Positions 16,497 through 25,182 are shown, counted from the stretch's first letter. The stretch is 44,122 nucleotides of DNA from JAICJR01 sp036494715 (GCA_036494715.1 DASXNY010000044.1:1-44122), one strand, 5' to 3'. Notes: generated by a model from the letters alone, not told the origin. Numbers and translations are program-made.

Positions 16497-17286
16497 CGCC
16501 AACCCGATGGACATCAACGACCGCGTGGCGATCGTGACCGGGGCGGCCACCGGCGTCGGGCGCGGAGTGGCTGAGCGGTTCGCGCGCGTGGGCGCGCGCG
16601 TAGTGATGGCCGACGTCGACGAGCACGCTGTGCGCGATGCCTGCGACGAGCTCGAGGCCGAGGGCGACTCGGTGGTCGCACGCCGCGCCGACGTCAGCTC
16701 GCCCGCGGACGCGAAGGCGCTCGTCGACGAGGCGGTGTCCCGCTACGGCGGGCTCGACATCCTCGTCAACAACGCCGCGATCCAGATCGAGAACACGATC
16801 GAGGATCTGGAGCCCGACGACTGGGATCGCCTGATGTCGGTGAACATGAAGGGCGTCTTCCTGTGCTCGAAGTACGCGATCCCGGCGATGCGGGAGCGCG
16901 GCGGCGGCTCGATCATCAACATCGCCTCCGTCAACGGCTTCTGGGTCGAGCCCGGCCTCGGCGCCTACTGCGCCTCGAAGGGCGGCGTGATCGCGCTGAC
17001 CCGCTCGACCGCGACCGACTTCGGCCGCGACGGCATCCGCTGCAACTGCATCTGCCCTGGCTACATCGATACCGGGATGGCCGGCCGCTACCTGGACTCG
17101 CAGGCCGACCCGTCACGCGCCCGCGCGGAGGTCGCATCGCTGCACGCGGTGGGCCGCGTTGGCCAGCCGTCCGACGTCGCGGGCGCCGCGCAGTTCCTCG
17201 CGTCCGACGCCGCCGGCTTCGTCACCGGCTCCGCCTTCGTCCTCGATGGTGGGCTCTCCCTCGGAGTGGTCGCGCAGCCGGAGTAG
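16489..17286 (+). CDS. SDR-family oxidoreductase 6
   Basis: A 265-residue short-chain dehydrogenase starting at GTG 16489. TGAATGVG is at 17-24, NNAA at 94-97, and the active site has Ser147, Tyr160 and Lys164 (YCASK). Asp42 after strand 2 (VMADVDE) suggests NAD(H). The C-terminal half contains CNCICPGYIDTGM, close to the matching region of SDR 1 and SDR 4, so these three form one subgroup. It overlaps SDR 5 by 8 bases and is followed after 35 bases by the M24-like gene. Confidence 0.92.
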   Translation: MSDANPMDINDRVAIVTGAATGVGRGVAERFARVGARVVMADVDEHAVRDACDELEAEGDSVVARRADVSSPADAKALVDEAVSRYGGLDILVNNAAIQIENTIEDLEPDDWDRLMSVNMKGVFLCSKYAIPAMRERGGGSIINIASVNGFWVEPGLGAYCASKGGVIALTRSTATDFGRDGIRCNCICPGYIDTGMAGRYLDSQADPSRARAEVASLHAVGRVGQPSDVAGAAQFLASDAAGFVTGSAFVLDGGLSLGVVAQPE

Positions 17287-17321
17287 GAGCAGATGTCCGA
17301 GCCAAGCACGATGGAGGCCAG

Positions 17322-18461
17322 ATGACCACGAGCGTCACCCAGTCCCGTACCGACGAAGTCACCGAGAAGCTCGATCGCGTGCGAGCGCACCTGGCCGACA
17401 GCGGGGCGAGCGGCGCGCTCTTCACCCACCAGTTCCACACGTCCTGGATCACCGCGGGCCTCGAGGACGTGATTCTCCGCGGCGCCGAGATGAGCTTCCT
17501 GTGGGTGCTCGTCACGCCCGGTGGCGCGTACATCGTCACGTCCAACATCGAGGCGGCGCGCCTGCGCGGCGAGGAGGATCCGAGCGCGCTGGGCTTCGAG
17601 GTCGTCGAGGTGCCGTGGTACGAGGGGCACTTCCAGAAGGCGCTGGGCGAGCTGTGCGATACCAGCGGGCTGCTGAACGACGGCGACGGCCCGGGACGCG
17701 AGGCGGGCTTCGACCTGCAGCGCCTGCGCATGAGCCTCACCGCCGGCGAGGCGGAGCGCATGCGCACGCTCGGCGCCGACTCGTGCGGCGCGCTCGAGGA
17801 GGGCATGCGCCTGCTCAGCCCCGGAATGTCCGGGCGCGACCTGAGCGCCGAGGTGGCCTTCCGCCTCGAGCAGCTCGGCATCTTCCCGTTCGCCCTGCTC
17901 GTGGGCGGTGACCGTCGCCGCACGAGCTACCGCCATCCCACCGTCTCCTCGGACCCGCTCGAGCGCGACGCGCTGATGGTCGTCGTGGCAGTGCGCGGAG
18001 GCTTGAACGTCGCGCTGACACGGACTGCCAGCGTCGCCGGGCCCGCGCCGGAGCTCGCGGAGCGTCACGCGATCGCGGCGGAGGCGGAGGCCCGTGCCCT
18101 CGAGGCCAGCCGTCCCGGCAACACATACGGGCATGCGCTCCAGGCTCAGATCGACGTCTACGAGGCGCACGGCTACCACGACGAGTGGCGCAACCACACG
18201 CAGGGCGGCCCGATCGGCTACGGCTCGCGCGAGTTCGGCGTCGCGCCGCTCGCGGCGCCGGATCGCTACACGGACTACCCGGTCGAGCTCGGCCACGCCG
18301 TCGCCTGGAACCCGACGGTCCAGGGGGCGAAGTCCGAGGACACCTTCCTGGTCGGCGAGGCCGACAACGAGCCCGTGACCAACTCCGACAGCTGGCCGTC
18401 GATCACCGTGCCCACCGCCGCTGGCTCGCTGCAGCGGCCGGCCATCCTCGAAGTCGGCTGA
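17322..18461 (+). CDS. M24 (creatinase/prolidase-fold) protein lacking usual metal ligands
   Basis: A 379-residue protein with the two-domain pita-bread layout of M24 enzymes. The N-terminal creatinase-type domain runs to about 135 and the C-terminal fold from about 140. ATG 17322 is chosen because GGAGG lies a few bases upstream. In prolidase-type enzymes two Asp residues occur in the IDFGA...DITRT region. Here the matching stretch is VVVAVRGGLNVALTRT (220-235), with hydrophobic residues or Ala in place of both. His292 (NHTQGGPIGYGSRE) and Glu339 (KSEDT) remain, but the first Glu is replaced by Asn330 (AWNP). A dimetal peptidase centre is therefore unlikely. Creatinase is a known metal-free member of the fold, so hydrolysis of a C-N bond in a small molecule is possible. 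It lies between SDR 6 and SDR 7. Confidence 0.82.
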   Translation: MTTSVTQSRTDEVTEKLDRVRAHLADSGASGALFTHQFHTSWITAGLEDVILRGAEMSFLWVLVTPGGAYIVTSNIEAARLRGEEDPSALGFEVVEVPWYEGHFQKALGELCDTSGLLNDGDGPGREAGFDLQRLRMSLTAGEAERMRTLGADSCGALEEGMRLLSPGMSGRDLSAEVAFRLEQLGIFPFALLVGGDRRRTSYRHPTVSSDPLERDALMVVVAVRGGLNVALTRTASVAGPAPELAERHAIAAEAEARALEASRPGNTYGHALQAQIDVYEAHGYHDEWRNHTQGGPIGYGSREFGVAPLAAPDRYTDYPVELGHAVAWNPTVQGAKSEDTFLVGEADNEPVTNSDSWPSITVPTAAGSLQRPAILEVG

Positions 18462-19186
18462 CCTCTGAGCGCGTAGTCCTCGTCACCGGCGCCAGCCGCG
18501 GAGTTGGCGCCGTCGTCGTGGAACACTTTCTGCGCTCCGGCTGCTCCGTCGTGGCGGTCTCCCGCTCGGGGGAGGAGGGGCTGAACGGCGGGCGGCTCGA
18601 CGTGCGCGCGGACGTCGCCGAGCCCCCCTCGGCACAGCGCGCGGTCGAAGCCGCGCACGAGGCATTCGGCCGCCTCGACGTGCTCGTGAACAACGCCGCG
18701 CTCGACCTGGCCAAGCCGCTCGTCGACACCTCCCCTGAGGAGGTCCGCCGGATCTTCGCCGTCAATGCGCTCGGACCCGTCTGGATGACCCAGGCGGCCA
18801 TTCCCTTCCTCGCGCGCGGCGGCGGCGCCATCGTCAACGTCACGTCGCGGCTCGCCCACGTCGGCGTCCCACAGATGGCCGTGTACGGCGCGAGCAAGGG
18901 GGCGCTGCGGGCGCTCACGCACGGGGCCGCCGTGGAGCTCGCGCCGCTCGGCATCCGGGTGAACGCGGTGGCGCCCGGGATGATCGACACGCCGCTGTTC
19001 CACGAGTGGCTTCAGCAGTCAGAGGACCGCGACGCCGCGCGCGACGGCGTCGTGGAGCGCATACCGCTCGGCCGGCTGGCGGGACCGGACGACGTGGCGC
19101 GCGCGATCTTCTACCTGGCGAGCGATGCCGCGGCGCACATCACCGGCATCACGCTGCCCGTCGACGGCGGCTACACCGCGGCCTGA
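18458..19186 (+). CDS. SDR-family oxidoreductase 7, probable CTG start
   Basis: A 242-residue short-chain dehydrogenase if translation starts at CTG 18458. TGASRGVG is at 10-17, NNAA at 78-81, and Ser130, Tyr143 and Lys147 (YGASK) form the active site. SRSGEE after strand 2 suggests NADP(H). No in-frame ATG, GTG or TTG lies between the end of the M24-like gene and the Rossmann motif. The nearest is GTG 18185, which would add 91 residues read out of frame from the M24 gene. The CTG forms a CTGA overlap with the preceding stop, matching the ATGA coupling seen elsewhere here, and gives the expected lead (M)TSERVVLVTG. An ATG changed to CTG or a base error is the other explanation. Confidence 0.83.
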   Translation: MTSERVVLVTGASRGVGAVVVEHFLRSGCSVVAVSRSGEEGLNGGRLDVRADVAEPPSAQRAVEAAHEAFGRLDVLVNNAALDLAKPLVDTSPEEVRRIFAVNALGPVWMTQAAIPFLARGGGAIVNVTSRLAHVGVPQMAVYGASKGALRALTHGAAVELAPLGIRVNAVAPGMIDTPLFHEWLQQSEDRDAARDGVVERIPLGRLAGPDDVARAIFYLASDAAAHITGITLPVDGGYTAA

Positions 19187-19187
19187 C

Positions 19188-19201
19188 GCGGCGGCCGCCG
19201 C
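19188..19201. repeat. 14-base GC palindrome between convergent genes
   Basis: GCGGCGGCCGCCGC is a perfect palindrome between the stops of SDR 7 and the convergent aminotransferase. It could fold into a short hairpin, but there is no loop and no T-run. It may be only a product of base composition. Confidence 0.25.
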
Positions 19202-19204
19202 CGC

Positions 19205-20503
19205 TCAGCCGGCGACGGGTATCGCGTCGAGCGCGTCGGCGAGCACCTCCGCGATGTGGGCGATCTCGTGCTCCTCGATCACGAACGGCGGCGAGATCTG
19301 CAGCGTGCCGTCCGTGATCGCCCGCATGATCACGCCGCGTTCGATGCAGAGACCGACCGCCTGGGCGGCCACGGCCGGACTGCTGCATTGAACGCCCGTC
19401 AGGAGGCCGACTCCGCCCCGCACCTGCGCGACGTGCTCGTGCCGCTCGAGCGGCATGAACGTGTCGAGCAGGACGGTCTCGAGCGAGCGGACGCGGTCGA
19501 CGAGGCCCTCACGGTCGAGGATGTCGAGGTTGGCGAGCGCCACGGCGCAGGCCGTGGTATGTCCCGCGTAGGTCATGCCGTGGCGGAACATGAGGTCGCT
19601 GCCGTCCTCCCAGAACGGCCCCCACACCCGCTCGCCCACGATGGTCGCGCCGAGCGGCTGATAGCCGGAGGTGATGCCCTTGGCGACGATCAGCATGTCG
19701 GGCTCGAGCTCGAAGCGCTCGCTGCCGAACATCGCGCCCGCGCGGCCGAAGCCGGTGATCACCTCGTCGACGACGAGCAGCACGTCGTTCTCCCGGCAGA
19801 TCCTCTGAATCGCCTCGAGGTAGCCCGGCACCGGCGGGTACACGCCGCCCGTTCCCATCACGGGCTCGCAGAAGAAGGCCGCGACCCGGTCCGCGCCGCG
19901 CTGGTCGATCAGCATCTGCAGCGCCTCGGCATCGCTCGGATCGATGCGCTCCGTGTCGCGCATCAGCTCGCCGTAACCCTCGGAGTTCGCCGCGATCCCG
20001 CCGATGCTTGTCCCGAAGCCGTGCAGGCCGTGGTAGCTCTTGTCGCGCGAGACGATGATGCGCTTGTCCGGCTGGCCCAGCCCGTTCCAGTAGCGCCGCG
20101 CGAGCTTCGACGCGGTGTCGATCGCGTCCGAGCCGCCGCTGCCGAAGAACACCTTGGCGCTGGGGATCGGCACCGAGTCGGCCACCCGCTCGGCGAGCTC
20201 GAGGACGGGCACCGACGCGAACGGCCCGAACGTGGAGTACGCCTCGAGCTGGCGGATCTGCGCCGCGGCGGCGTCGGCGAGCTCCGCCCGGCCGTGACCG
20301 ACGTTGCAGTACCAGAGGCTGGCCGGCGCGTCGAGCAGCTTGCGGCCGGTGTCGTCCCACAGGTACGAGCCCTCGCCGCGCACAAGCACGATCTCGGCTC
20401 CGCGAACCGAGGGCATATGGGCCTGGGGATGCCAGAGCGGCGTGTCGGCGCGGGCACCGAGCCCGGCGGGGGAGGTGGCAGTACCTTGAGCTCTCGTGGA
20501 CAC
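19205..20503 (-). CDS. Class III (omega-type) aminotransferase C
   Basis: A 432-residue PLP enzyme of the omega-transaminase branch (beta-alanine, GABA, putrescine or adenosylmethionine-type donors). FGSGGSDAIDTASKLAR binds the cofactor, Asp246 is in VVDEVITGFGR, and Lys275 in IVAKGITSGY is the PLP lysine (numbered from GTG 20503). The start is GTG 20503 because GGAG lies five bases upstream. The GTG at 20545 touches the -10 and would lie upstream of the start of transcription. It is distinct from the two HemL-like enzymes and fits removal of an amino group from a primary amine. It is divergent from the dehydratase unit and convergent with SDR 7. Confidence 0.91.
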   Translation of the reverse strand: MSTRAQGTATSPAGLGARADTPLWHPQAHMPSVRGAEIVLVRGEGSYLWDDTGRKLLDAPASLWYCNVGHGRAELADAAAAQIRQLEAYSTFGPFASVPVLELAERVADSVPIPSAKVFFGSGGSDAIDTASKLARRYWNGLGQPDKRIIVSRDKSYHGLHGFGTSIGGIAANSEGYGELMRDTERIDPSDAEALQMLIDQRGADRVAAFFCEPVMGTGGVYPPVPGYLEAIQRICRENDVLLVVDEVITGFGRAGAMFGSERFELEPDMLIVAKGITSGYQPLGATIVGERVWGPFWEDGSDLMFRHGMTYAGHTTACAVALANLDILDREGLVDRVRSLETVLLDTFMPLERHEHVAQVRGGVGLLTGVQCSSPAVAAQAVGLCIERGVIMRAITDGTLQISPPFVIEEHEIAHIAEVLADALDAIPVAG

Positions 20504-20538
20504 CCGAACTCCATTCATCCGCTGGTCGCTGGCTGGAG

Positions 20539-20581
20539 AGCCCACTCTATAACCCGCCTGTGCGATTTATGTAACGATCAA
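20539..20581 (-). promoter_or_regulatory. Promoter and operator site 5 between aminotransferase C and the dehydratase
   Basis: On the minus strand TTACAT (20574-20569) and TATAGA (20551-20546) are 17 bases apart. The element TTGATCGTTACA lies at 20581-20570 and overlaps the -35. It continues as TAAAT, giving a 17-base match, with one gap, to site 8. The divergent dehydratase start lies 45 bases the other way, so both may be controlled. No clear plus-strand promoter could be read. Confidence 0.6.
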
Positions 20582-20625
20582 TCTACCCGCCTCGACCTTT
20601 TGACACGCCGACGGAGGAGCACCCC

Positions 20626-22401
20626 ATGACCGACCCGGACTCCAGCTCAAACGGCAACGGCGAACTGCGCAGCGCGCGCTGGTTCGCCCAGCAGACGGTG
20701 ATCGGCTTGCTGCACCGCGCGTCCGTGAAGGCCGAGGGCTTCTCCCAAGCAGTCGTCGACGGCCGGCCGGTCGTGGGGATCTGCAACTCGTGGTCCGAGC
20801 TCGTCAACTGCAACGTCCATCTGCGCGGGTTGGCGGCGGCGGTGAAGCGGGGGGTGTTCGAGGCCGGTGGGCTGCCGCTCGAGTTCCCGACGATCTCGCT
20901 CAGCGAGAACCTGATGAAGCCCACCACGATGCTCTACCGGAACCTGATGTCGATGGACGTCGAGGAGTCGATCAGGGCTCATCCACTCGACGCCGTGGTG
21001 CTGCTCGCGTCCTGCGACAAGACGGTCCCGGCCCAGCTCATGGGCGCTGCCAGTGCTGGCGTTCCCGCGATCATGCTCACCGGTGGCCCCGCTCAGGCCG
21101 CGCATTTCCGCGGCCGCGAGCTGGGCGTGGGGACCGATCTCTGGGAGTACACGGCCGAGTTCCGCGCGGGCAGGATGACGCGCGAGGAGTACGCCGAGCT
21201 CGAGTCCGCCCTGATTCCGTCGTTCGGCCACTGCAACGAGCTCGGCACCGCGTCCACGCTCGCCACGCTGGTGGAGGCGCTGGGCATGTCGCTCCCGGGG
21301 ACCGCCGCCATCCCCGCGGTCGACGCCCGCCGCGCGGCCGCGGCTGAGCTCACCGGCCGGCGCGCGGTCGAACTGGCCGGCAGCGGCCTCACGCCGGAGC
21401 GGGTGCTCGACGCGGCCGCCTTCGACAACGCGATCACCGCGCTGATGGCGATCGGCGGCTCGACCAACGCGGTGATCCACCTGCTCGCGCTGGCGCGCCG
21501 GGTGGGCGTGCCGCTCGAGCTCGACCGCTTCGACGAGATCTCGCGCCGCACTCCCGTGGTGGCCAACCTGCGGCCGTCGGGAGAGCACCTGTACGAGGAC
21601 CTCTTCCGTGTCGGCGGCGTGCCGGCACTGCTGCGCGAGCTGCGCCCGCTGCTCGACGAGAACGCAACGCTCATCTCGGGTGAGACGCTCGGCGAGCTGC
21701 TCGACCGGGTGAGCGACGAGCCCGACGGCGAGGTGCTCTCCGCGCTGTCATCACCGCGTCACGAGCAGGGCGGCATCGCGGTCCTGCGCGGCAACCTCGC
21801 TCCACGCGGCGCGCTGATCAAGCAGAGCGCGGCGTCGCCGGAGCTCATGTGCCACACCGGCAGCGCGCTCGTGTTCGAGGACATCGACGACCTGGCGGCG
21901 CGCATCGACGCGCCCGACCTGCCGGTCGATGCGGACTCGGTCCTCGTGCTGAGGAACGCCGGCCCGCGCGGGGCTCCCGGCTTCCCGGAGTGGGGCATGC
22001 TGCCGATTCCGAAGCGCCTGCTCGAGGCGGGCGTGCGCGACATGGTCCGGCTTTCCGACGCCCGTATGAGCGGGACCGCCTTCGGCACCGTGGTGCTGCA
22101 CATGACCCCCGAGGCCGCGGCAGGCGGACCCCTGGCGGCGGTCGAGGACGGCGACGAGATCACGCTCGACGTCGAGGGGCGCACGATCGACGTTGCGCTC
22201 ACGGCCGACGAGATCGATCGCCGGCTCGCCGCGCGCGAGCCGCGCCCTCCGGCCTACACGCGCGGCTACGGCGCGCTCTTCCTCGAGCACGTGACGCAGG
22301 CCGACGAAGGCTGCGACCTCGACTTCCTGCAGCGCCGCCCGGGTGAGCCGATCGAGTCCGAGCCCAAGGGTCTCTTGAGCGGCTGGATCGGAGGCTGGTG
22401 A
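20626..22401 (+). CDS. IlvD/Edd-family dehydratase, sugar-acid type
   Basis: A 591-residue dehydratase. It probably removes water from a sugar acid to give a 2-keto-3-deoxy acid. Cys62 (LVNCNVHL), Cys130 (SCDKTVP) and Cys203 (GHCNELGTAST) have the spacing of the [2Fe-2S] ligands in the pentonate dehydratase branch. Lys132 is the likely carbamylated lysine, and Ser482 in DARMSGTAFG is the likely catalytic base. GICNSWSELVNCN and MTPEAAAGGPL are more like arabinonate or galactonate dehydratases than branched-chain IlvD. GGAGGAG lies seven bases before ATG 20626. The stop overlaps the following GTG start. No other branched-chain synthesis gene is nearby, which supports a catabolic role. The exact sugar acid is unknown. 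Confidence 0.9.
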   Translation: MTDPDSSSNGNGELRSARWFAQQTVIGLLHRASVKAEGFSQAVVDGRPVVGICNSWSELVNCNVHLRGLAAAVKRGVFEAGGLPLEFPTISLSENLMKPTTMLYRNLMSMDVEESIRAHPLDAVVLLASCDKTVPAQLMGAASAGVPAIMLTGGPAQAAHFRGRELGVGTDLWEYTAEFRAGRMTREEYAELESALIPSFGHCNELGTASTLATLVEALGMSLPGTAAIPAVDARRAAAAELTGRRAVELAGSGLTPERVLDAAAFDNAITALMAIGGSTNAVIHLLALARRVGVPLELDRFDEISRRTPVVANLRPSGEHLYEDLFRVGGVPALLRELRPLLDENATLISGETLGELLDRVSDEPDGEVLSALSSPRHEQGGIAVLRGNLAPRGALIKQSAASPELMCHTGSALVFEDIDDLAARIDAPDLPVDADSVLVLRNAGPRGAPGFPEWGMLPIPKRLLEAGVRDMVRLSDARMSGTAFGTVVLHMTPEAAAGGPLAAVEDGDEITLDVEGRTIDVALTADEIDRRLAAREPRPPAYTRGYGALFLEHVTQADEGCDLDFLQRRPGEPIESEPKGLLSGWIGGW

Positions 22402-23372
22402 ACGCCACGGCCGTCGCCGAGATCGGCGACCGCACCTGGCGACTGCGCTTCGAGCTGGGCGGGCGCGACGTCTTCCAATACCTGATCGGGTCCGCCGACG
22501 TTCCCGAGCTCGTCCTCATCGACACCGGTGTGGCCAGCAGCCCGCGCGAGGTCGTGCTGCCGGCTCTCCGCAGCCTGGGACTCTCTCCGGAGGACATCAG
22601 CCTCGTGCTCGTCACGCACCCCGACGTCGACCACCAGGGCGGACTGGCGGCGATCAGCGAGCTGTGCACCGGCGCGTCCCTCGCCTGCGGCTTCTACGAC
22701 CGCGCGATGGTGGGGCAGCCCGAGCAGCTGCTGCACGACCGCTACCAGCCGTACGTGGCCGAGCACGCGATGGGCTACGGGCCGGAGGAGATCGCCTGGA
22801 TCCGCGCGCACTACGGAGCGCCGGCGCCGATCCACGTGACCTTCTCCGGGGGCGAGACGCTGCGGCTCGGAGGCCGCCTGCTCGAGGTCCACCACGCCCC
22901 CGGCCACTCCGCCGGTCACCTCGTCGTCTTCGACCGCGCGGCGGGGCTGCTGTTCAGCTCGGACGCGATCCACTGGAAGGCCTGCCCGGGCGTCGACGGC
23001 GGACCCGCCATGTGCCCCACCTACGAGGAGGTCGACTCCTACCTCGCCACGATCGAGCTCGTCCGCGCGCTCGCGCCCGCGGAGCTTCATTCCGGGCACT
23101 GGCCCACGCGCAGCGGTGCCGAGGTGGGGGACTTCCTCGACGAGAGCGGCGCGTTCGTGGAGGAGGTCGACCGCGTTCTGCTCGCGCGCCTCGAGCGGCC
23201 GGCGACGCTCGCCGAGCTGTGCGACGAAGTGCTGCGCGAGCTCGGCCCGTGGCAGAGCGAGCTGCACCTGCTGATGTTCTGCGTCCACGGGCACGTGCGC
23301 CGCCTGCAGCGCACAGGACGGGTGCAGGCCGCCGATCCGACAGCCTCCCCGCGCCTCTTCCAGCTCCCCTGA
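22398..23372 (+). CDS. Metallo-beta-lactamase-fold hydrolase
   Basis: A 324-residue MBL-fold protein. The first zinc motif THPDVDHQGG has His74, Asp76, Asp78 and His79. The second is His170 in HAPGHSAGH, followed by Asp189 in FSSDAIHW. About 110 residues after the core are mostly helical and include a DELCDEVLREL segment. The GTG at 22398 overlaps the dehydratase TGA, so the two are coupled. Members include lactonases, glyoxalase II and thioesterases. Beside a sugar-acid dehydratase, opening of a sugar lactone is a reasonable guess, but it is inference. Confidence 0.87.
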   Translation: MNATAVAEIGDRTWRLRFELGGRDVFQYLIGSADVPELVLIDTGVASSPREVVLPALRSLGLSPEDISLVLVTHPDVDHQGGLAAISELCTGASLACGFYDRAMVGQPEQLLHDRYQPYVAEHAMGYGPEEIAWIRAHYGAPAPIHVTFSGGETLRLGGRLLEVHHAPGHSAGHLVVFDRAAGLLFSSDAIHWKACPGVDGGPAMCPTYEEVDSYLATIELVRALAPAELHSGHWPTRSGAEVGDFLDESGAFVEEVDRVLLARLERPATLAELCDEVLRELGPWQSELHLLMFCVHGHVRRLQRTGRVQAADPTASPRLFQLP

Positions 23373-23402
23373 GAAGCTCGAGATTGGCCCGAAAAAAGTC
23401 GA

Positions 23403-23432
23403 TTGACAGGCGTCTCTGTTGAACGTTATAGT
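23403..23432 (+). promoter_or_regulatory. Promoter and operator site 6 for APC permease A
   Basis: TTGACA (23403-23408) and TATAGT (23427-23432) are 18 bases apart, the best promoter match in the window. The element TTGAACGTTATA covers 23419-23430, across the spacer end and the -10. Transcription should begin near 23439, leaving a leader of about 60 bases. Confidence 0.78.
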
Positions 23433-23442
23433 GGCGCCTGGA

Positions 23443-23462
23443 GCCCCCTCTGGGGGAGGGGC
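23443..23462 (+). promoter_or_regulatory. Stem-loop in the leader of APC permease A
   Basis: GCCCC (23443-23447) pairs with GGGGC (23458-23462), and CTC (23448-23450) can pair with GGG (23454-23456) around a bulged A. The hairpin lies just after the predicted start of transcription and 20 bases before the ribosome site AAGGAGG. It could affect stability or translation. No known riboswitch or attenuator pattern is recognised. Confidence 0.35.
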
Positions 23463-23499
23463 GAGCACCACAGCCACGCTCACAAGGAGGAACGTGCAC

Positions 23500-25140
23500 A
23501 TGGAGGCCACCGCTGCCGACCAGCCGGCCCAGCCGATCGAGGGGGGCTTCTCGCGTAAGGCGTCCGGCCTGGTGCGAGAGTTTTCCCAGCTAGACGCCTG
23601 GATCTACAACGTCCTGGCGCTCAACCTGGTCGTTCTCATCGCCTTCAACTACGTCGCGGTGTCGGTGACGTTCCCGCGCGCCAGTCTCTGGCTATCAGTG
23701 GTGATTTGCGGGGTGTTGTGCACATTCGAGGCGGTCACGTACGCCTTCTTCATGGCGATCATGCCGCGCTCGGGAGGCGACTACGTCTTCCAGAGCCGCG
23801 TGCTCGGAGGCGGCATCGCCACCGTGTTCGTCTTCACCGCGATCGTCCTCGCCCAGACGGTGCTCGTGGCCCTCACGGCCTACCTGGGCGCGACGCTCGT
23901 CCTGTCGCCGTTCTTCGTCCTGTTGGGGGCGCAGTACGACTGGCACTGGCTCATCAGCGCCGGTAACTGGATCGCTAAACCAACTGGAATCTTCGTGACT
24001 TCAGCGGTCTACGTCGTCTGGTGCGCGTGGATCAACATCAAGGGCCTGCGCCTCTACGCGCTCGTTCAGCGCTGGGTCTTCTGGATCGGGATGGCGTGCG
24101 TCGCGATCGTGCTGATCATGCTGCTGGCCACGAGCCACGCGGACTTCGTCAAGAACCTCGACTCCTTCATGGCGAAGAACTACCACGTGAACCACGCCTA
24201 CGCGACGACGATCAAGAACGGCGGCAACACCGACACGTCGTTCCAGCTCTGGGCCACGATCCTGGCGGCCGTCTATGCCTCGCTGTTCCTGGCGTTCCCG
24301 CACTGGGGCGTGATGCAGGGCGGCGAGATCAAGCGCGCCAACAGCCTGCGCGGCAACATCTACTCGATCGCCGGCGCAGAGGTCTTCTCGTTCATCGTCA
24401 TCGCGATCTTCGCGGCGCTGATCACGAGCAAGGTCGGCACGCACTTCCTCTACGCCAGCGGCAACCTGTTCTACACCGGTTCGCCAAAGAACGTTCTCCC
24501 CGTCGCTCCGTTCTTCGGCTTCTTCGTGGCACTCGCATCCGGCTCCGCGATCTTCATCTGGATCGCGTTCATCATGTTCTTCTGCTGGTTCATCATGCTC
24601 GCCCCGAACGCGCCGCTCGGCGCCACGCGCATCATGCTGGCGATGGCGAACGACAAGGTGCTGCCGGACTGGTTCGGCCGCGTGAACTCGCGCTCGCACA
24701 CCCCGGTCAATTCGATCGTCGTGTTCTCGCTGGTCTGTGTGGGGGTGACGGCGCTCTATGCGTACTCGACCTGGTTCGTGCCGCTGACGGTGGCGCTCGT
24801 GATCCCGAGCCTCACGGCATTCGGCGTCACGATGGTCGCCGCGATCCTGTTCCCGACACGCCGGGCGTCGCTCTACCGGGCCACAGCGGGCGACAAGCAC
24901 CGGCTGTTCGGGATACCGATCATGTCGATCTCCGCCGTGGTCTTCCTGGCATTCGTGATCTTCATCGACTACGAGTGCCTGACCAACGACACGCTGGCGG
25001 TCAACACGACCAAGGGACTCAGCTTCGTCGGCGGGATGTACGCGATCTCGTTGGCCCTGTACTTCGGTTCGAAGTACTACCGCAAGCGCAAGGAGCATTT
25101 CGACCTCAGCGTCGTCTACCAAGAACTCCCAGCCGAATAG
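23500..25140 (+). CDS. APC-superfamily amino acid/amine permease A
   Basis: A 546-residue membrane transporter with about 12 hydrophobic segments. The start ATG 23500 is placed by AAGGAGG nine bases upstream; GTG 23494 is too close to it. A roughly 35-residue cytosolic N terminus contains RKASGLVREFSQLDAWIYN, and PRSGGDYVFQSR follows the second segment, as in APC proteins. A longer polar loop near the middle (about 215-265, with KNLDSFMAKNYHVN) is probably outside the cell. The tail YYRKRKEHFDLSVVYQELPAE is nearly repeated in permease B, so it may be functional; here it is cited as YYRKRKE and VYQELPAE. It probably imports the amine or amino acid used by the cluster. The FAD enzyme follows after 42 bases. 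Confidence 0.92.
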   Translation: MEATAADQPAQPIEGGFSRKASGLVREFSQLDAWIYNVLALNLVVLIAFNYVAVSVTFPRASLWLSVVICGVLCTFEAVTYAFFMAIMPRSGGDYVFQSRVLGGGIATVFVFTAIVLAQTVLVALTAYLGATLVLSPFFVLLGAQYDWHWLISAGNWIAKPTGIFVTSAVYVVWCAWINIKGLRLYALVQRWVFWIGMACVAIVLIMLLATSHADFVKNLDSFMAKNYHVNHAYATTIKNGGNTDTSFQLWATILAAVYASLFLAFPHWGVMQGGEIKRANSLRGNIYSIAGAEVFSFIVIAIFAALITSKVGTHFLYASGNLFYTGSPKNVLPVAPFFGFFVALASGSAIFIWIAFIMFFCWFIMLAPNAPLGATRIMLAMANDKVLPDWFGRVNSRSHTPVNSIVVFSLVCVGVTALYAYSTWFVPLTVALVIPSLTAFGVTMVAAILFPTRRASLYRATAGDKHRLFGIPIMSISAVVFLAFVIFIDYECLTNDTLAVNTTKGLSFVGGMYAISLALYFGSKYYRKRKEHFDLSVVYQELPAE

Positions 25141-25182
25141 CGAACCGAAGCCGCATACGACCCGCAACCACGCGGAGCGAGC

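Noticed and set aside
15675..16550. N-terminal extension of GMC A across the divergent SDR gene
   Set aside because: It is antisense to SDR 5 and the shared promoter. GTG 15674 has a good ribosome site and leads directly into the FAD motif.
18185..18457. GTG 18185 as the start of SDR 7
   Set aside because: The extra 91 residues are an out-of-frame reading of the M24-like gene, with no family similarity.
20504..20545. GTG 20545 or ATG 20518 as the start of aminotransferase C
   Set aside because: GTG 20545 directly follows the predicted -10 and would not be in the mRNA. ATG 20518 lacks a ribosome site, while GTG 20503 has GGAG five bases upstream.
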